Shown here piece by piece: positions 26,023 to 35,095 of a DNA stretch of 64,000 nt (its first letter is position 1; every line of letters starts with the position of its first letter). Made by a program: the position numbers and the translations under genes. Origin of the DNA: Haloarcula sp. CBA1129 (GTDB lineage Archaea > Halobacteriota > Halobacteria > Halobacteriales > Haloarculaceae). The stretch spans positions 248,001 through 312,000 of the forward strand of contig NZ_RKSM01000001.1 of assembly GCF_008729015.1 (NCBI RefSeq), written 5' to 3'. The notes under the pieces were generated by a model. That model did not search any database and was not told the DNA's origin. It saw only the letters and a program-made list of their open reading frames with translations.

Positions 26023-26262
26023 TTACTCGTGGGCGGCGTCCCACTCCTCGGCCTTGCGGAGGTTCGAACAGTCGTTACAGCGGATGCGCCCCATCGAGTC
26101 CATCGCGTTGTTGAACGTCTCGCAGTTGCTACAGAAGTAGCCCCAGCGCCGCTCGCGGTCGGTGTCGCGGTAGACGACGTGAAACGCGCCTTTCGTGCCG
26201 ATGTCGCCGTCGCTCCTGTCGACGTACAGCGTCTCGCCGTCGGGACCTTCGAGTGCGTCCAT
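26023..26262 (-). CDS. DUF5816-like zinc-ribbon protein
   Basis: The 79-residue protein has two Cys pairs (CSNC and CNDC, near residues 44 and 62) around MDSMGRIR, forming a likely zinc ribbon. An N-terminal strand pair precedes it (ETLYVDRSDG, GAFHVVYRD). The arrangement matches the haloarchaeal DUF5816 family. It probably binds nucleic acid or a protein; nothing in the context narrows this. Confidence 0.72.
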   Translation of the reverse strand: MDALEGPDGETLYVDRSDGDIGTKGAFHVVYRDTDRERRWGYFCSNCETFNNAMDSMGRIRCNDCSNLRKAEEWDAAHE

Positions 26263-26328
26263 ACGGACGCATGACGGGCCAGCGGCTAAATCACTGCGGA
26301 AACCATTAGTGGCTGGTTCCCCTGTGCT

Positions 26329-27693
26329 GTGGGTGTGAGTCCCCGGCTAATCCAGTACTCTGACGTGGAGAAAGCGTACGATACGCCCGAGCGAATCGGT
26401 CGGTTTGCGGGGACAGTGGCCGCGGCGGACGGTCCGGATGCTCTGGTCGTCGGCACCGGGGACAACACCGGCCCGGGGGTGCTGTCGCTGGTCACCGACG
26501 GCGAGCAGTCGCTGGACCTCTTCACCGCCTTGACGCCTGCGTTCGAGACACTGGGCAACCACGATTTCGACCACGGACTCGACGCGACGCGGGACATCAT
26601 TGCCAGATCCTCCCAGACGTGGCTGACGGCGAACGTCGAGCAGGACGGTGAGCGCTTTGCCCGACGATTGACCCGGGCGTGGGCGAGTCGGACCGTCGAC
26701 GGACAGCAGATAGGCTTCGTCGGCGTGACCAGCCCCGATACGGCGTCGGCAAATCCACAGGCGACGACGCTGACGTTCACAGACCCCTTCGAGGCCGTCG
26801 CCGAGGCTACCACAGCGCTTCGAGAAGACGGAGCCGACGTTGTTGTCGTGCTCTCTCACCTTGGACGTACTGACGAGAAACTAGCTCGAACCTGCGACGT
26901 GGACGTTATTCTCGGCGGGCACGTCCACGAGCGCCGCATCGACCGCGTTGCCGGCACGCTACTCACCAGACCGGGGGCTAACGGCAAGACCGTCGTCGAA
27001 GTGGATCTCGGCGGGGCCGAACCGACTGCGCAGTTCCGTGAGACAGCTGACGGTCCCGTCGACGACCGCGTTGCGGCGGCCATCGAGGACAGGCTTTCCG
27101 CGGCAGGGCTCGACGAGGTCGTCGGGCACGTCGACAAGCCGCTGGACCGGAGTCGGGCGACGACCTACGGCGGCGAATGTCGCCTCGGAAACCTCGTCGC
27201 GGACGCGTACCGGTGGGCGACAGGCGCGGACGTGGGTCTCCAGAACAGCGGCGGCCTCCGGAACGACACGGTCCCGCTGGACGGGGCGCTGACGGTCGCA
27301 GATATGGTTTCTATCGTTCCTTTCGAGGAACCCTTGACTGTCGCCGAACTGACGGGCGCGGAGCTTCGGACGCTGTGTCGACAGGGTAGCGGGCGACAGG
27401 TCGAGTTCGGTGAACCGGACTGGTGGCACGCCCATCTCAGCGGCGTCGAACTGGTCTGGAACGACGACGCGCAGGCTATCGAGCGACTACGGGTCGACGG
27501 GCGACCGGTCCAAGACACCGAGACGTACACGCTCGCGACAAGCAACTACCTCTACTACACAGCGCTTGAGTTCCCAGTCCTGACGAGGTCACACCGGGTC
27601 AGCGTCGCTGACGTGCAGTACGAGGCGCTGGCCGACTACGTCCGGGAGACGGATATCGCTCCGACTGTCGACGGACGGCTCATTCGTCGCTAG
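26329..27693 (+). CDS. 5'-nucleotidase/UshA-type metallophosphatase without signal peptide
   Basis: The 454-residue protein has an N-terminal calcineurin-like domain with GTGD, GNHDFDHG, SHLG and GGHVHER. A C-terminal 5'-nucleotidase domain carries the GLRNDT and ATSNYLYY elements. Members hydrolyse nucleotides or related phosphodiesters with two metals. Two points differ: there is no signal peptide, so it should act in the cytoplasm, and the first metal motif is SDVE where the family usually has DxH. The start is a GTG at 26329; a second GTG at 26335 is equally possible. Confidence 0.85.
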   Translation: MGVSPRLIQYSDVEKAYDTPERIGRFAGTVAAADGPDALVVGTGDNTGPGVLSLVTDGEQSLDLFTALTPAFETLGNHDFDHGLDATRDIIARSSQTWLTANVEQDGERFARRLTRAWASRTVDGQQIGFVGVTSPDTASANPQATTLTFTDPFEAVAEATTALREDGADVVVVLSHLGRTDEKLARTCDVDVILGGHVHERRIDRVAGTLLTRPGANGKTVVEVDLGGAEPTAQFRETADGPVDDRVAAAIEDRLSAAGLDEVVGHVDKPLDRSRATTYGGECRLGNLVADAYRWATGADVGLQNSGGLRNDTVPLDGALTVADMVSIVPFEEPLTVAELTGAELRTLCRQGSGRQVEFGEPDWWHAHLSGVELVWNDDAQAIERLRVDGRPVQDTETYTLATSNYLYYTALEFPVLTRSHRVSVADVQYEALADYVRETDIAPTVDGRLIRR

Positions 27694-27725
27694 CGATTTA
27701 AACCTCGGCACGGTACATCTCGCCG

Positions 27726-28172
27726 ATGCCACAGCTCGTCGTCCCAGTCAGATACCCGCTCTCGGAGAACTCCCGGGCCACGCTTGCGGAGGCCATTCAG
27801 ATCGCCGACGAGGAAGACGCGGACCTCACTGTCTTGCATGTAAATCTCTACCAGAACAGCCACCGGGTCGACCGGACGGAACTCAAACGCGCCGTCGAGC
27901 AGTCCTTTGGCCACGTTCCGCGGACGCGGTACGTCGTCCGGTCGGGGATGCTTGTCGAGGAAACGATTCTCGACGAGGTCGCCGCACAGGACGCCGATAT
28001 CGTTGTTATCGGGAGCAAACAGGCGAGTCGCTGGCGGCAGATGATCCGTCGTCTTGTCGACGATCCCGATGTCGAACAGTTTCTCCGCGAGGAACTCGAC
28101 TGTGAAATCGTCACCGTCGAACCGGATGCCCAGTCCAGCCGTCACTCGTCGGCGAGTTCGTCAGGGTCCTGA
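27726..28172 (+). CDS. Universal stress protein (UspA family)
   Basis: The 148-residue protein has the single-Usp fold: a strand start (MPQLVVPVRYPL), VLHVNLYQ, and the late ADIVVIGSKQASRWR, which partly retains the ATP-binding loop pattern. A Ser-rich tail follows. The last 31 bases overlap the 3' end of the convergent MscS gene. A TATA-like GATTTAAAC (27695-27703) lies about 27 bases upstream, fitting a leaderless message. Confidence 0.85.
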   Translation: MPQLVVPVRYPLSENSRATLAEAIQIADEEDADLTVLHVNLYQNSHRVDRTELKRAVEQSFGHVPRTRYVVRSGMLVEETILDEVAAQDADIVVIGSKQASRWRQMIRRLVDDPDVEQFLREELDCEIVTVEPDAQSSRHSSASSSGS

Positions 28173-29203
28173 TGAGGTGGGACGGGCGAGTCTCCAGTGG
28201 GCGTGTGGGTCCGGTCAATGCCGTCTAGGCCACCAAGTCCGTTGTTGAGTGAGACGTTCATTTCCCCACTGGTGTCGTCGAAGTACAGGTGTGAGTGTGG
28301 GTAGGCGATTTCCACGTCAGCATCTTCGAGCCGTCTCCAGACGTTCGTCTGGACCGCTGAGCGTGCAGCGAGCAGTTTGTACGGTTCGGTCACCCAGTAC
28401 CGGAGCGTCAGCAACACGCCGTGGTCGGCGAAATTATTGATATACACCGTCGGCGAGGCGGGATACCGGGCCGCACCGACGCGGATGTCCGGCCCGCCAG
28501 AGATGACGTTGTCCACTTCTCGGGCCGCCGCTTCGATGAGGCTCCGCGCGGCGGCGATGTCACTCTCGTACGTGACCAGTACGTCGAGCGAGAGTCGTGT
28601 CCGTGAGTCTTCCGCCGAGTAATTGATAACATCCCGCTGGCGAATCTCCCCGTTGGGGATGACGAGAAACGTATTGTCGAGCGTGAACATCTTCGTGTGT
28701 CTGAGCGTGATGTCCTCGACGAACCCGCGTTGGCCAGTGTCTGCGAGTTCGATCATATCACCGATCTCGTAGGGCTGGTCGGCCAGCAAGAAGACGCCGG
28801 AGATCAGGCCCCCGAGAATCGGGGCCAGCACGACACCAACCACGGCAGAAAACACAGTAACTGAGAGTGCGATATCACCCAGTTGCAGACCATAAATGCC
28901 CAGAATGGTCAGCAACGCGAAAATGTACACACCGGCGCGGATGCCGCGCAGCACCGTCCGAGTGAGACTTGGCCGCCGGAACTGCTGAGCGACGCGTCGG
29001 CCGAGAAGGCGGACGAGAATTCGGGAGACGACGACGGCAAGCGCGATGACGACAAGTGATTCCCCGATATTCACGACCCACATCGGGATATCGAAGGGCA
29101 ACAGCCCGCCGATGTCGGTTGCCACTTCCGTTGTGACCTCGGTTGCGGCTTCGGTCGGTGTCGGAGTGGGTGTCCGCAACGGCCAGACAGGGCCAAAACG
29201 CAT
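28142..29203 (-). CDS. MscS-family mechanosensitive ion channel
   Basis: The 353-residue channel has an extended N-terminus, membrane helices near 30-60 and 85-110, and the pore-lining segment (VFSAVVGVVLAPILGGLISGVFLL). The beta domain (YEIGDMIELADTGQRGFVEDITLRHTK) and the C-terminal alpha/beta domain follow. It should open under membrane tension to release solutes on osmotic downshock. The C-terminal tail is acidic and overlaps the end of the uspA-like gene by 31 bases. Confidence 0.93.
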   Translation of the reverse strand: MRFGPVWPLRTPTPTPTEAATEVTTEVATDIGGLLPFDIPMWVVNIGESLVVIALAVVVSRILVRLLGRRVAQQFRRPSLTRTVLRGIRAGVYIFALLTILGIYGLQLGDIALSVTVFSAVVGVVLAPILGGLISGVFLLADQPYEIGDMIELADTGQRGFVEDITLRHTKMFTLDNTFLVIPNGEIRQRDVINYSAEDSRTRLSLDVLVTYESDIAAARSLIEAAAREVDNVISGGPDIRVGAARYPASPTVYINNFADHGVLLTLRYWVTEPYKLLAARSAVQTNVWRRLEDADVEIAYPHSHLYFDDTSGEMNVSLNNGLGGLDGIDRTHTPTGDSPVPPHQDPDELADE

Positions 29204-29280
29204 GACAGGGATTCGACCCTGCCACGAGAAAAGGATTCCCCTCCCGAACTACTTAGCCCCCTCATCCAGTCTGAAGTCAT

Positions 29281-30015
29281 ATGTCTCGCGACGACATTTC
29301 CGTGGTCGTTTCAGACGACCGGCCACCAGTCGATACACTGGCAGTCGGTGTCTCTGAGTACGGTCTCGCCGCCCTCACGGCCGTCGATTATCTCGCCGAC
29401 CAGCACTCGATGCGAGAGGTCGGCCATTTGCGGACGCCGGGACCGCCGTTCATTACCCCATTCGAGAACGGAACCCCGAGACATCACACACGGCTGTATG
29501 TCGACGAAGCGGCGTCGGTCGCCGTCTTAGTCGGCGAACGGTTCGTGCCACCAGCCCAAGCCAAGTCGCTTGCCGAGGCAATCGCGACCGCCGGGAGAAA
29601 ACTGGACGTTTCGAACATTACGATGCTCACCGGCGTCCCCATCGCGCACGGTCCGGACGACCACGCCCCGTTTTACATCGCGACGCCAGCGTATCAGGAC
29701 GCGTATCTCGACGATACCGACATCAGGCCGATGGGCAGCGGGTTCCTCGACGGACTGAGTGCGGAGCTTGTCACCAGAGGTATCGATGGCTCGCTGCCGA
29801 CCGGCGTTTTCACGACGCCGACACATCCGCAAGCGCCCGATGCCGCGGCCGCAATCAGACTGCTCACCGCGCTGAAAGAGACCCATGCGATCGATATCGA
29901 CACCGGTCCGCTAGAGGCCTTTGCCGCGAACATCGAAGCCCACTATCAGGCACTCGCTGAGCGGATGGATGCCGCCGATTCCGAGCGAATTTCGGATGAC
30001 CGAATGTACATGTAA
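29281..30015 (+). CDS. PAC2 family proteasome-associated chaperone
   Basis: The 244-residue protein has the PAC2 fold (MREVGHLRTPGPPFITPFENG near residue 50, the ITMLTGVPIAHG strand and the late GPLEAFAANIEAHYQALAERMD helix). The eukaryotic and archaeal families act on 20S proteasome assembly. The chain ends M242-Y243-M244, a hydrophobic-Tyr-X tail of the type that docks in the alpha ring. The context does not include proteasome genes. Confidence 0.87.
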   Translation: MSRDDISVVVSDDRPPVDTLAVGVSEYGLAALTAVDYLADQHSMREVGHLRTPGPPFITPFENGTPRHHTRLYVDEAASVAVLVGERFVPPAQAKSLAEAIATAGRKLDVSNITMLTGVPIAHGPDDHAPFYIATPAYQDAYLDDTDIRPMGSGFLDGLSAELVTRGIDGSLPTGVFTTPTHPQAPDAAAAIRLLTALKETHAIDIDTGPLEAFAANIEAHYQALAERMDAADSERISDDRMYM

Positions 30016-30023
30016 TAGCCAAA

Positions 30024-30036
30024 ATATGGGCCATAT
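30024..30036. repeat. 13-base palindrome after the PAC2 gene
   Basis: ATATGG-G-CCATAT is a perfect palindrome around one central base, starting 9 bases after the PAC2 stop. It could be part of the 3' end of that message or an operator for the downstream zinc-ribbon gene. Confidence 0.4.
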
Positions 30037-30140
30037 CTCCACATTTTCGGGGAGTAAAACTATACTAGTCCCACATTGTGCGTGAACAATCAAACATTCC
30101 GGCGACACCTTTTTCAGCCTACAGCGCATTCTTTTCTCTG

Positions 30141-30335
30141 ATGACCTCCACCGAAATCTACACGACCAGCGCGGTCGATTCAGACCCACCACCACAGTCG
30201 CGGTCCAAGACATCGCTGTTCTGCCCCGACTGTGGTCACGAGAGCGCAGTGACGGGCGACTGGACGGCCGAAGGGACCGAGAACAGTTTGCAGCTCCGGT
30301 GTCCGGACTGTGACACTGTCGTCCAGCAACGGTAG
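30141..30335 (+). CDS. Small zinc-ribbon protein (DUF8106-like)
   Basis: The 64-residue protein has a flexible start and two CPDC pairs (SLFCPDCGHES and RCPDCDTVV), a simple zinc ribbon of the kind annotated as DUF8106 in haloarchaea. The start at 30141 begins MTSTEIYTTS; an upstream ATG at 30078 in the same frame would add 21 non-acidic residues. Nothing is known of its function. Confidence 0.7.
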   Translation: MTSTEIYTTSAVDSDPPPQSRSKTSLFCPDCGHESAVTGDWTAEGTENSLQLRCPDCDTVVQQR

Positions 30336-30348
30336 GACCGCTACGTAA

Positions 30349-30570
30349 TTACGTTTGATCTTCTGTCGACGAGGAACTTCGGGAATTCTCAGCAGGCGCA
30401 TTCACTGTGATGAACTCAACGGCGAGATACACTATTGAGATGATGGCCAGTATGAGCAAGTAGCTCGCTTCTTCGGGACTCTGTAGACTCACTCCAACAG
30501 CGGCAAGGGTCGAAACGAGTACGGCGGTACACCGACGAATTGTCTGACGGAGGAGGGCAGTGTCGTCCAT
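30349..30570 (-). CDS. Small two-helix membrane protein
   Basis: The 73-residue protein has two membrane helices (TAVLVSTLAAVGVSL and LLILAIISIVYLAVEFITV) and a short Ser-rich cytoplasmic tail. The start at 30570 was preferred because sequence upstream to 30726 is basic and not gene-like. I do not recognise the family. It converges on the zinc-ribbon gene with a 13-base gap. Confidence 0.55.
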   Translation of the reverse strand: MDDTALLRQTIRRCTAVLVSTLAAVGVSLQSPEEASYLLILAIISIVYLAVEFITVNAPAENSRSSSSTEDQT

Positions 30571-30771
30571 ACGTGGCTTCTTCACTGCCAGCAACAAGAA
30601 CCTTCTACCCACTCTCCGCAGGAACATCCCGACGGACAAGCCCTGAGTGGCGACTGTAGCCGCTGTACTGACTGTTTCAGATCGGGTGTGCCAGTAGCCC
30701 CGTCTCACACTCGTTTGCCCGAGCATTCTCCTGCTGGGCGGTAATCCGGAAAGAAAGTGCAGCAGTCCGTC

Positions 30772-31623
30772 TCAGTACTCCTGAATCCCGTCGTCAGTGA
30801 CGACCGCATCAAGCAGGTGCGTCGGCGTGGCGTCGTAGGCCGGGTTTGCGATCTCGAATCCGTCTGCGGGCTCCCGGAGTACCTCCGACGGTGACCGGAT
30901 CTCGTTTTCGAAGGCAAAGGCCCCGTCAACGTACTTCGCAGCGGCCCCGACGACCGTCACTGGCACGTCGTTGTCCGCCGCCGCCGTCGCAATCGGATAG
31001 GTCCCGATGCGGTTGTACAGCGTGTCGTCGACGATGCAGTCCATGCCGACGAGCACGCGGTCGACCTGTGACATGAAGTGGCCGGCGGCGCTGTCGACGA
31101 TGAGCGTCACGTCGACGTTGTCCCGGTCAGCGAGGTGGCGCGTCATCTTTCGACCGAGGAAGCGTGGTCGGGACTCCGTAACGTACACCTCGAAACTGTG
31201 GCCGGCCTCGATGGCATCGTCAATGGCAGCAAGGACCGTCGAGGAGAAGTCATGCGTCAACAGCACGTCGTCGTCAGCAATCACCGACGCGGCGCGCGCA
31301 GCGGCGCGGTCTTTCGACGACTCCACCGACTCGATAACGTCATCGATAGCTTCGGTAGTCAGTTCCTTAGCGGTCGCCACGTCGTCGGGCTCCGCGTCCG
31401 AGACGGTGTTTATAATCCGGTTCTGGGTCGTATGGAGGGAGGCGTGTGAGGGGTTCGCTCGCCGGAGAGCGCTGCTGTTCCGGTCGAGCGAGCGGAGGTA
31501 ATCCTCGACCGTCGGGTACTCCCTGTCAGTCAGATCCCGGAGCGCCTGAGCGGCTTTGACTGCGACCACGGAGGAACTGTGGGTCTGCATCTCCGAGATC
31601 TCCTCGACAGTCTCGTCTATCAT
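30772..31623 (-). CDS. eIF2B alpha/beta/delta-like protein
   Basis: The 283-residue protein has the eIF2B/ribose-1,5-bisphosphate isomerase fold. The N-terminal part is helical. The C-terminal Rossmann-like half has DDVLLTHDFSSTVLAAI, VYVTESRPRFLGRK and DRVLVGMDCIVDD. The Cys-Asp region seen in sugar isomerases is only partly kept (GMDCIV). It could be a sugar-phosphate isomerase of nucleotide salvage or a regulatory relative; haloarchaea have several. A TATA-like element (minus strand, 31646-31654) lies about 27 bases upstream. Confidence 0.82.
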   Translation of the reverse strand: MIDETVEEISEMQTHSSSVVAVKAAQALRDLTDREYPTVEDYLRSLDRNSSALRRANPSHASLHTTQNRIINTVSDAEPDDVATAKELTTEAIDDVIESVESSKDRAAARAASVIADDDVLLTHDFSSTVLAAIDDAIEAGHSFEVYVTESRPRFLGRKMTRHLADRDNVDVTLIVDSAAGHFMSQVDRVLVGMDCIVDDTLYNRIGTYPIATAAADNDVPVTVVGAAAKYVDGAFAFENEIRSPSEVLREPADGFEIANPAYDATPTHLLDAVVTDDGIQEY

Positions 31624-31714
31624 ACCGGTGGCTGTGAGTTGAACCGATATGTGTCTTCCCCCTCGCCGTCGAACAGCATTTAACGCCGTCTCACATTAGG
31701 GGTGATAGACGGCT

Positions 31715-32146
31715 ATGGGACGGCTCAGCACGGACACAGTCGGGATGACAGAGAGCATCGGCGTCGCCGTACTCATCGGGCTGACGCTACTCGTGACGGC
31801 CATCGTCGGGCTAAACGTCCTCGTCATCGAGGACGACGACGGCGGTGGCCCACAGGCGAATTTCAGCTACGACTACATCTCGGATAATCAAGTCCTTATT
31901 GTTACACACGAACGGGGTGACGAGTTCGAAGCGGGGAACGTTGACATTCAGGGGCCCGACAATCGGGTTACTTGGGCAGAAGTGGCTGGCCGAGAACCGA
32001 AAGCGACCGTTGGACCCGGCGATGTTGTGCAATTGAGCAGCGGGAGTGCTTATCAGCAACAGGTGAGGGCGCAGGACACGATTATAATATACCACAACAC
32101 GAGCGGGAACCGGACCCGGCTGGACCAGTGGAACGGCACGAACTGA
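31715..32146 (+). CDS. Type IV pilin-like protein
   Basis: The 143-residue protein begins with a short charged segment and then GMTESIGVAVLIGLTLLVTAIVG, a class III signal/H-domain of archaeal pilins. The prepilin peptidase would cut near the Gly before MTES. The rest is a beta-rich head with a GNRTR glycosylation-type site. A Shine-Dalgarno site (GGGGTGAT, 31699-31706) lies 8 bases before the ATG. It is a lone pilin gene with no pilus motor nearby. Confidence 0.82.
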   Translation: MGRLSTDTVGMTESIGVAVLIGLTLLVTAIVGLNVLVIEDDDGGGPQANFSYDYISDNQVLIVTHERGDEFEAGNVDIQGPDNRVTWAEVAGREPKATVGPGDVVQLSSGSAYQQQVRAQDTIIIYHNTSGNRTRLDQWNGTN

Positions 32147-32169
32147 CTGGCGGTACTGCTGTGGACCGG

Positions 32170-33264
32170 TCAGTCCGCCGAAACCGACGTCTCCCGGTCG
32201 CTCTGTGCCGGCCGACCGAACCAGTTGTCAAAGGAGAGCGGCCCGGCACCCATCGTGAACACCGCTGAGGCCATTCCGAACAGTGTGATGTGAGCGAGCA
32301 CCGGGTCGTCCGGCAGGCCAAACAGCGTCGTGGTGAACAGGACAAAGGAGACGGCCGCGGCCCCGCGAGTCATGAAGCCGACGATCAACACCAGACCGAC
32401 CAGCATCTCGGTCAGGCCAGCGCCGAGCACCCACATCCCGGGGTCGACGGGCACGACTGCAGTAAGGTCGTACTTTTCGACGACCAGCAGCGCTTGGCCG
32501 GGCTCGGCGAGTTTCTGAATGAGCCCCAGATAGATGAACGTCACACCCATGCCCACGCGAACGATGACCGGGACGTACTCACGGAACTGGTCGGTTGTTG
32601 CGTCCAGAAACCGCTTGAGATGGTGTACTGGGTCGACGCGGCCGTAATAGGTCCCGTCGGTGCTGGCGACCTGCTGGAGCATGTGGTCCGCGCTCGGGCG
32701 ACCACCGCCCAGAATCAGCAGTGCCAGAAACGCCGGGACGTACTCCATAGCGAGAACGACACCGGGGTCGACGCTCAGCGCCCAGCCGAAGGTCGCCAGC
32801 CCAATCGTCGTGACGATACGGGTCGCAAGCCCGAACAGGAGGGTGAAACCCATCCCGATAAACAGAATACGAGCCAGTGGGTTCGTAGCCGGATCAAATG
32901 TCACTGTGGGGGCGAACAGATACCCCTGAAAGCCGGCGCCGACGAGTGGCAGTCCCACGCTGAGTCGGAGCATCCACGGGACGAGGTCCGAGTAGCCGAT
33001 GAGGACATCCCGGAGGATGACGATGTCCGCAATCGTCGGCCGGACCCAGAGATACGCCGCAAGACCCGCGGTCACTGCCAGACCCGAAACACCGAAAATA
33101 GCCGCATTCACTGGATTGGAGAGGACGGACAGCGCGAACTCGAGCGCGTCGAGCGCGTCGCCCGGCCCCTCGGTCACGTAGTCGACATGTGCCGCCGCAG
33201 GTCGCGAAAGGAGCGTGAAAACAAGCGCGACGATGCCGGCGAAACTCGGGATACGAGTGTCCAT
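32170..33264 (-). CDS. DoxX/DoxD-like membrane protein
   Basis: The 364-residue protein has about ten hydrophobic segments in two DoxX-like halves, the second with VRVGMGVTFIYLGLIQKL and TEMLVGLVLIVGFMTRGAA. DoxX-family proteins are associated with quinone or thiosulfate redox chemistry and stress, but the role here is unknown. An N-terminal helix may be a signal anchor. The last residues are polar and cytoplasmic. Confidence 0.78.
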   Translation of the reverse strand: MDTRIPSFAGIVALVFTLLSRPAAAHVDYVTEGPGDALDALEFALSVLSNPVNAAIFGVSGLAVTAGLAAYLWVRPTIADIVILRDVLIGYSDLVPWMLRLSVGLPLVGAGFQGYLFAPTVTFDPATNPLARILFIGMGFTLLFGLATRIVTTIGLATFGWALSVDPGVVLAMEYVPAFLALLILGGGRPSADHMLQQVASTDGTYYGRVDPVHHLKRFLDATTDQFREYVPVIVRVGMGVTFIYLGLIQKLAEPGQALLVVEKYDLTAVVPVDPGMWVLGAGLTEMLVGLVLIVGFMTRGAAAVSFVLFTTTLFGLPDDPVLAHITLFGMASAVFTMGAGPLSFDNWFGRPAQSDRETSVSAD

Positions 33265-33397
33265 ACCTGATAATTCGTGCGCTGGCTACCTAATGCTGTT
33301 CGTCCGTTCCGTGGTACTTTGCGGTGCAAGCGCCTCACGAGCGCCCCATCTCTGTAGGCGGTGGAATTATATCCACGCCTCCACTACTTATACGGCA

Positions 33398-33877
33398 GTG
33401 AGCGTCAACATCGAGACACAGATCGTCGAACGCGGGGACGACGAACACGTCGACGCGGCGTGGCGGCTCAAGGAGGCCATCCGCGAGTCCGACGGGGTAC
33501 TTCGACAGCGACGGGGGTTTTTTCGCGACGCCTACCGCCGGTCGACCACCTATCTCTACATCGACCGGTCGAAGGACTGCCTCATCGGCTTTGCCGCGGT
33601 TCGACGCGACGGCTACATTCTCTTTCTCGCGGTCGACGACGAGTACCGGGGCCACGGATTCGGCAAGCGACTCGTCGCCCGCGTCGCCGAGGACTACGGC
33701 AGCGTGACCTGTCACGCCCGAGCGACAAATCGTGAGGCAATTGGCTTCTACAAACACATCGGCTTCGAGATCAGGCGGCGCATCGACAACTACTACGAGG
33801 ACGGCGGCGACGCCTACTATCTCAAACTCGGCGAGGACACGATTACCGACAAACTGTCGAAGTTCCTGCGCAGTTAA
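33398..33877 (+). CDS. GNAT family N-acetyltransferase
   Basis: The 159-residue protein has the GNAT acetyl-CoA motif (ILFLAVDDEYRGHGFGKRLVARV) and the downstream NREAIGFYKHIGFE element typical of small-molecule or protein N-acetyltransferases. A GTG at 33398 is used as start because a TATA-like AATTATATCC (33365-33374) lies about 28 bases before it. The chromosome's usual frame upstream is not family-like. The substrate is unknown. Confidence 0.9.
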   Translation: MSVNIETQIVERGDDEHVDAAWRLKEAIRESDGVLRQRRGFFRDAYRRSTTYLYIDRSKDCLIGFAAVRRDGYILFLAVDDEYRGHGFGKRLVARVAEDYGSVTCHARATNREAIGFYKHIGFEIRRRIDNYYEDGGDAYYLKLGEDTITDKLSKFLRS

Positions 33878-33916
33878 GCGAACGCTTTTCAAGGGACCTC
33901 CCCAACGAGGTAGCCG

Positions 33917-35095
33917 ATGGAAGAGCGGACCCGCGCGTACCTCCGTGGCCGGTTCGGCGATCACTACCGACAGGCGTCCGTAACGCCGCCGCCGGCCGCC
34001 AACGAACGCGAATGGGGATTCATCCCGTGGACCGACGGCCCCGGCGAGACGATGGTCCGCCATCGTTCGCTGCTGGATCTCGGCGAGATCGAGGACTTCC
34101 TCGGTCGCCGGAAGCCCCGCCACGTCTACTTCTCCGCGGGCCGCTACGACGAACCGAGCGCCTCCACGATGTCGGACAAGGGCTGGCGCTCCTCTGACCT
34201 CGTGTTCGACCTCGACGCCGACCACCTGCCGAGCGTCGTGCTGGGCGAGGACAGCTACGCGGAGATGCTCGCGAAATGCAAGGACGCGCTGCTTCGACTG
34301 CTGGACTTCTTGGAGGACGACTTCGGCTTCGAGGATCTGACCGTCGTCTTCTCCGGCGGGCGGGGCTACCACGTCCACGTCCGCGACGAGCGCATCCGGC
34401 ATCTGGAGCGGGACGCGCGCCGGGAGGTCGTCGACTACGTCCGCGGCATCGGTCTGGAGTTCGATGAACTCGTTGACGAGGAGTCCGTCGCCGGCACGGC
34501 CGGCCGGTCAAGCCCGGCACAGAAGCGGACGCTCTCGACGGAGGGCGGCTGGAGCGCTCGCGCGCATCGCCACATGCTCGCCGTCGTCGACGACCTGCTC
34601 GCAATGGAGGAGGCGGACGCACTGGACCGACTACAAGAGTACGACGGCATCGGCGAGGGGAAAGCAACGGCGGCGCTGAACGCCGCCCGGTCGAACTACG
34701 AGCAGTTGGAGGCCGGCAACATCGACGTGCATCCGGCGTTCTACCAACTGGCGAAGATTCTCCTGCACGAGGTCGTCGCGGCGGACAACGCGCCGATTGA
34801 CGAGCCGGTGACGACGGACACGAACCGGCTCATCCGCCTGCCCGGGTCGCTACACGGCGGCAGCGGGCTGGAAGTCCAGCGCATCGACCGCGAGGATATC
34901 GACGCGTTCGACCCGCTGGTCGACCCCGTGCCGGAGACGTTCCGGGGTCACGACATCACCGTCGAGGTGACCGACGGCGGCCTCGTGGAACTAGATGGCG
35001 ATAGCTTTACACTGGAGGCGGGTAATCAGACTGTACCAGAGCACGTGGGCGTGTTTCTCATGGCCCGCGGGCGTGCCGAGAAGGGGAAGGAATGA
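33917..35095 (+). CDS. priS: DNA primase small (catalytic) subunit
   Basis: The 392-residue protein is PriS, the catalytic subunit that makes primers with PriL. The catalytic acidic motif DLDAD lies at 98-102, the SGGRGYHVHVRD motif near 145 and the RLPGSLHG motif near 310. It overlaps the GINS gene by 4 bases (ATGA), a replication operon found widely in haloarchaea. A TATA-like CGCTTTTCAAG (33883-33893) lies about 28 bases upstream. Confidence 0.97.
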   Translation: MEERTRAYLRGRFGDHYRQASVTPPPAANEREWGFIPWTDGPGETMVRHRSLLDLGEIEDFLGRRKPRHVYFSAGRYDEPSASTMSDKGWRSSDLVFDLDADHLPSVVLGEDSYAEMLAKCKDALLRLLDFLEDDFGFEDLTVVFSGGRGYHVHVRDERIRHLERDARREVVDYVRGIGLEFDELVDEESVAGTAGRSSPAQKRTLSTEGGWSARAHRHMLAVVDDLLAMEEADALDRLQEYDGIGEGKATAALNAARSNYEQLEAGNIDVHPAFYQLAKILLHEVVAADNAPIDEPVTTDTNRLIRLPGSLHGGSGLEVQRIDREDIDAFDPLVDPVPETFRGHDITVEVTDGGLVELDGDSFTLEAGNQTVPEHVGVFLMARGRAEKGKE

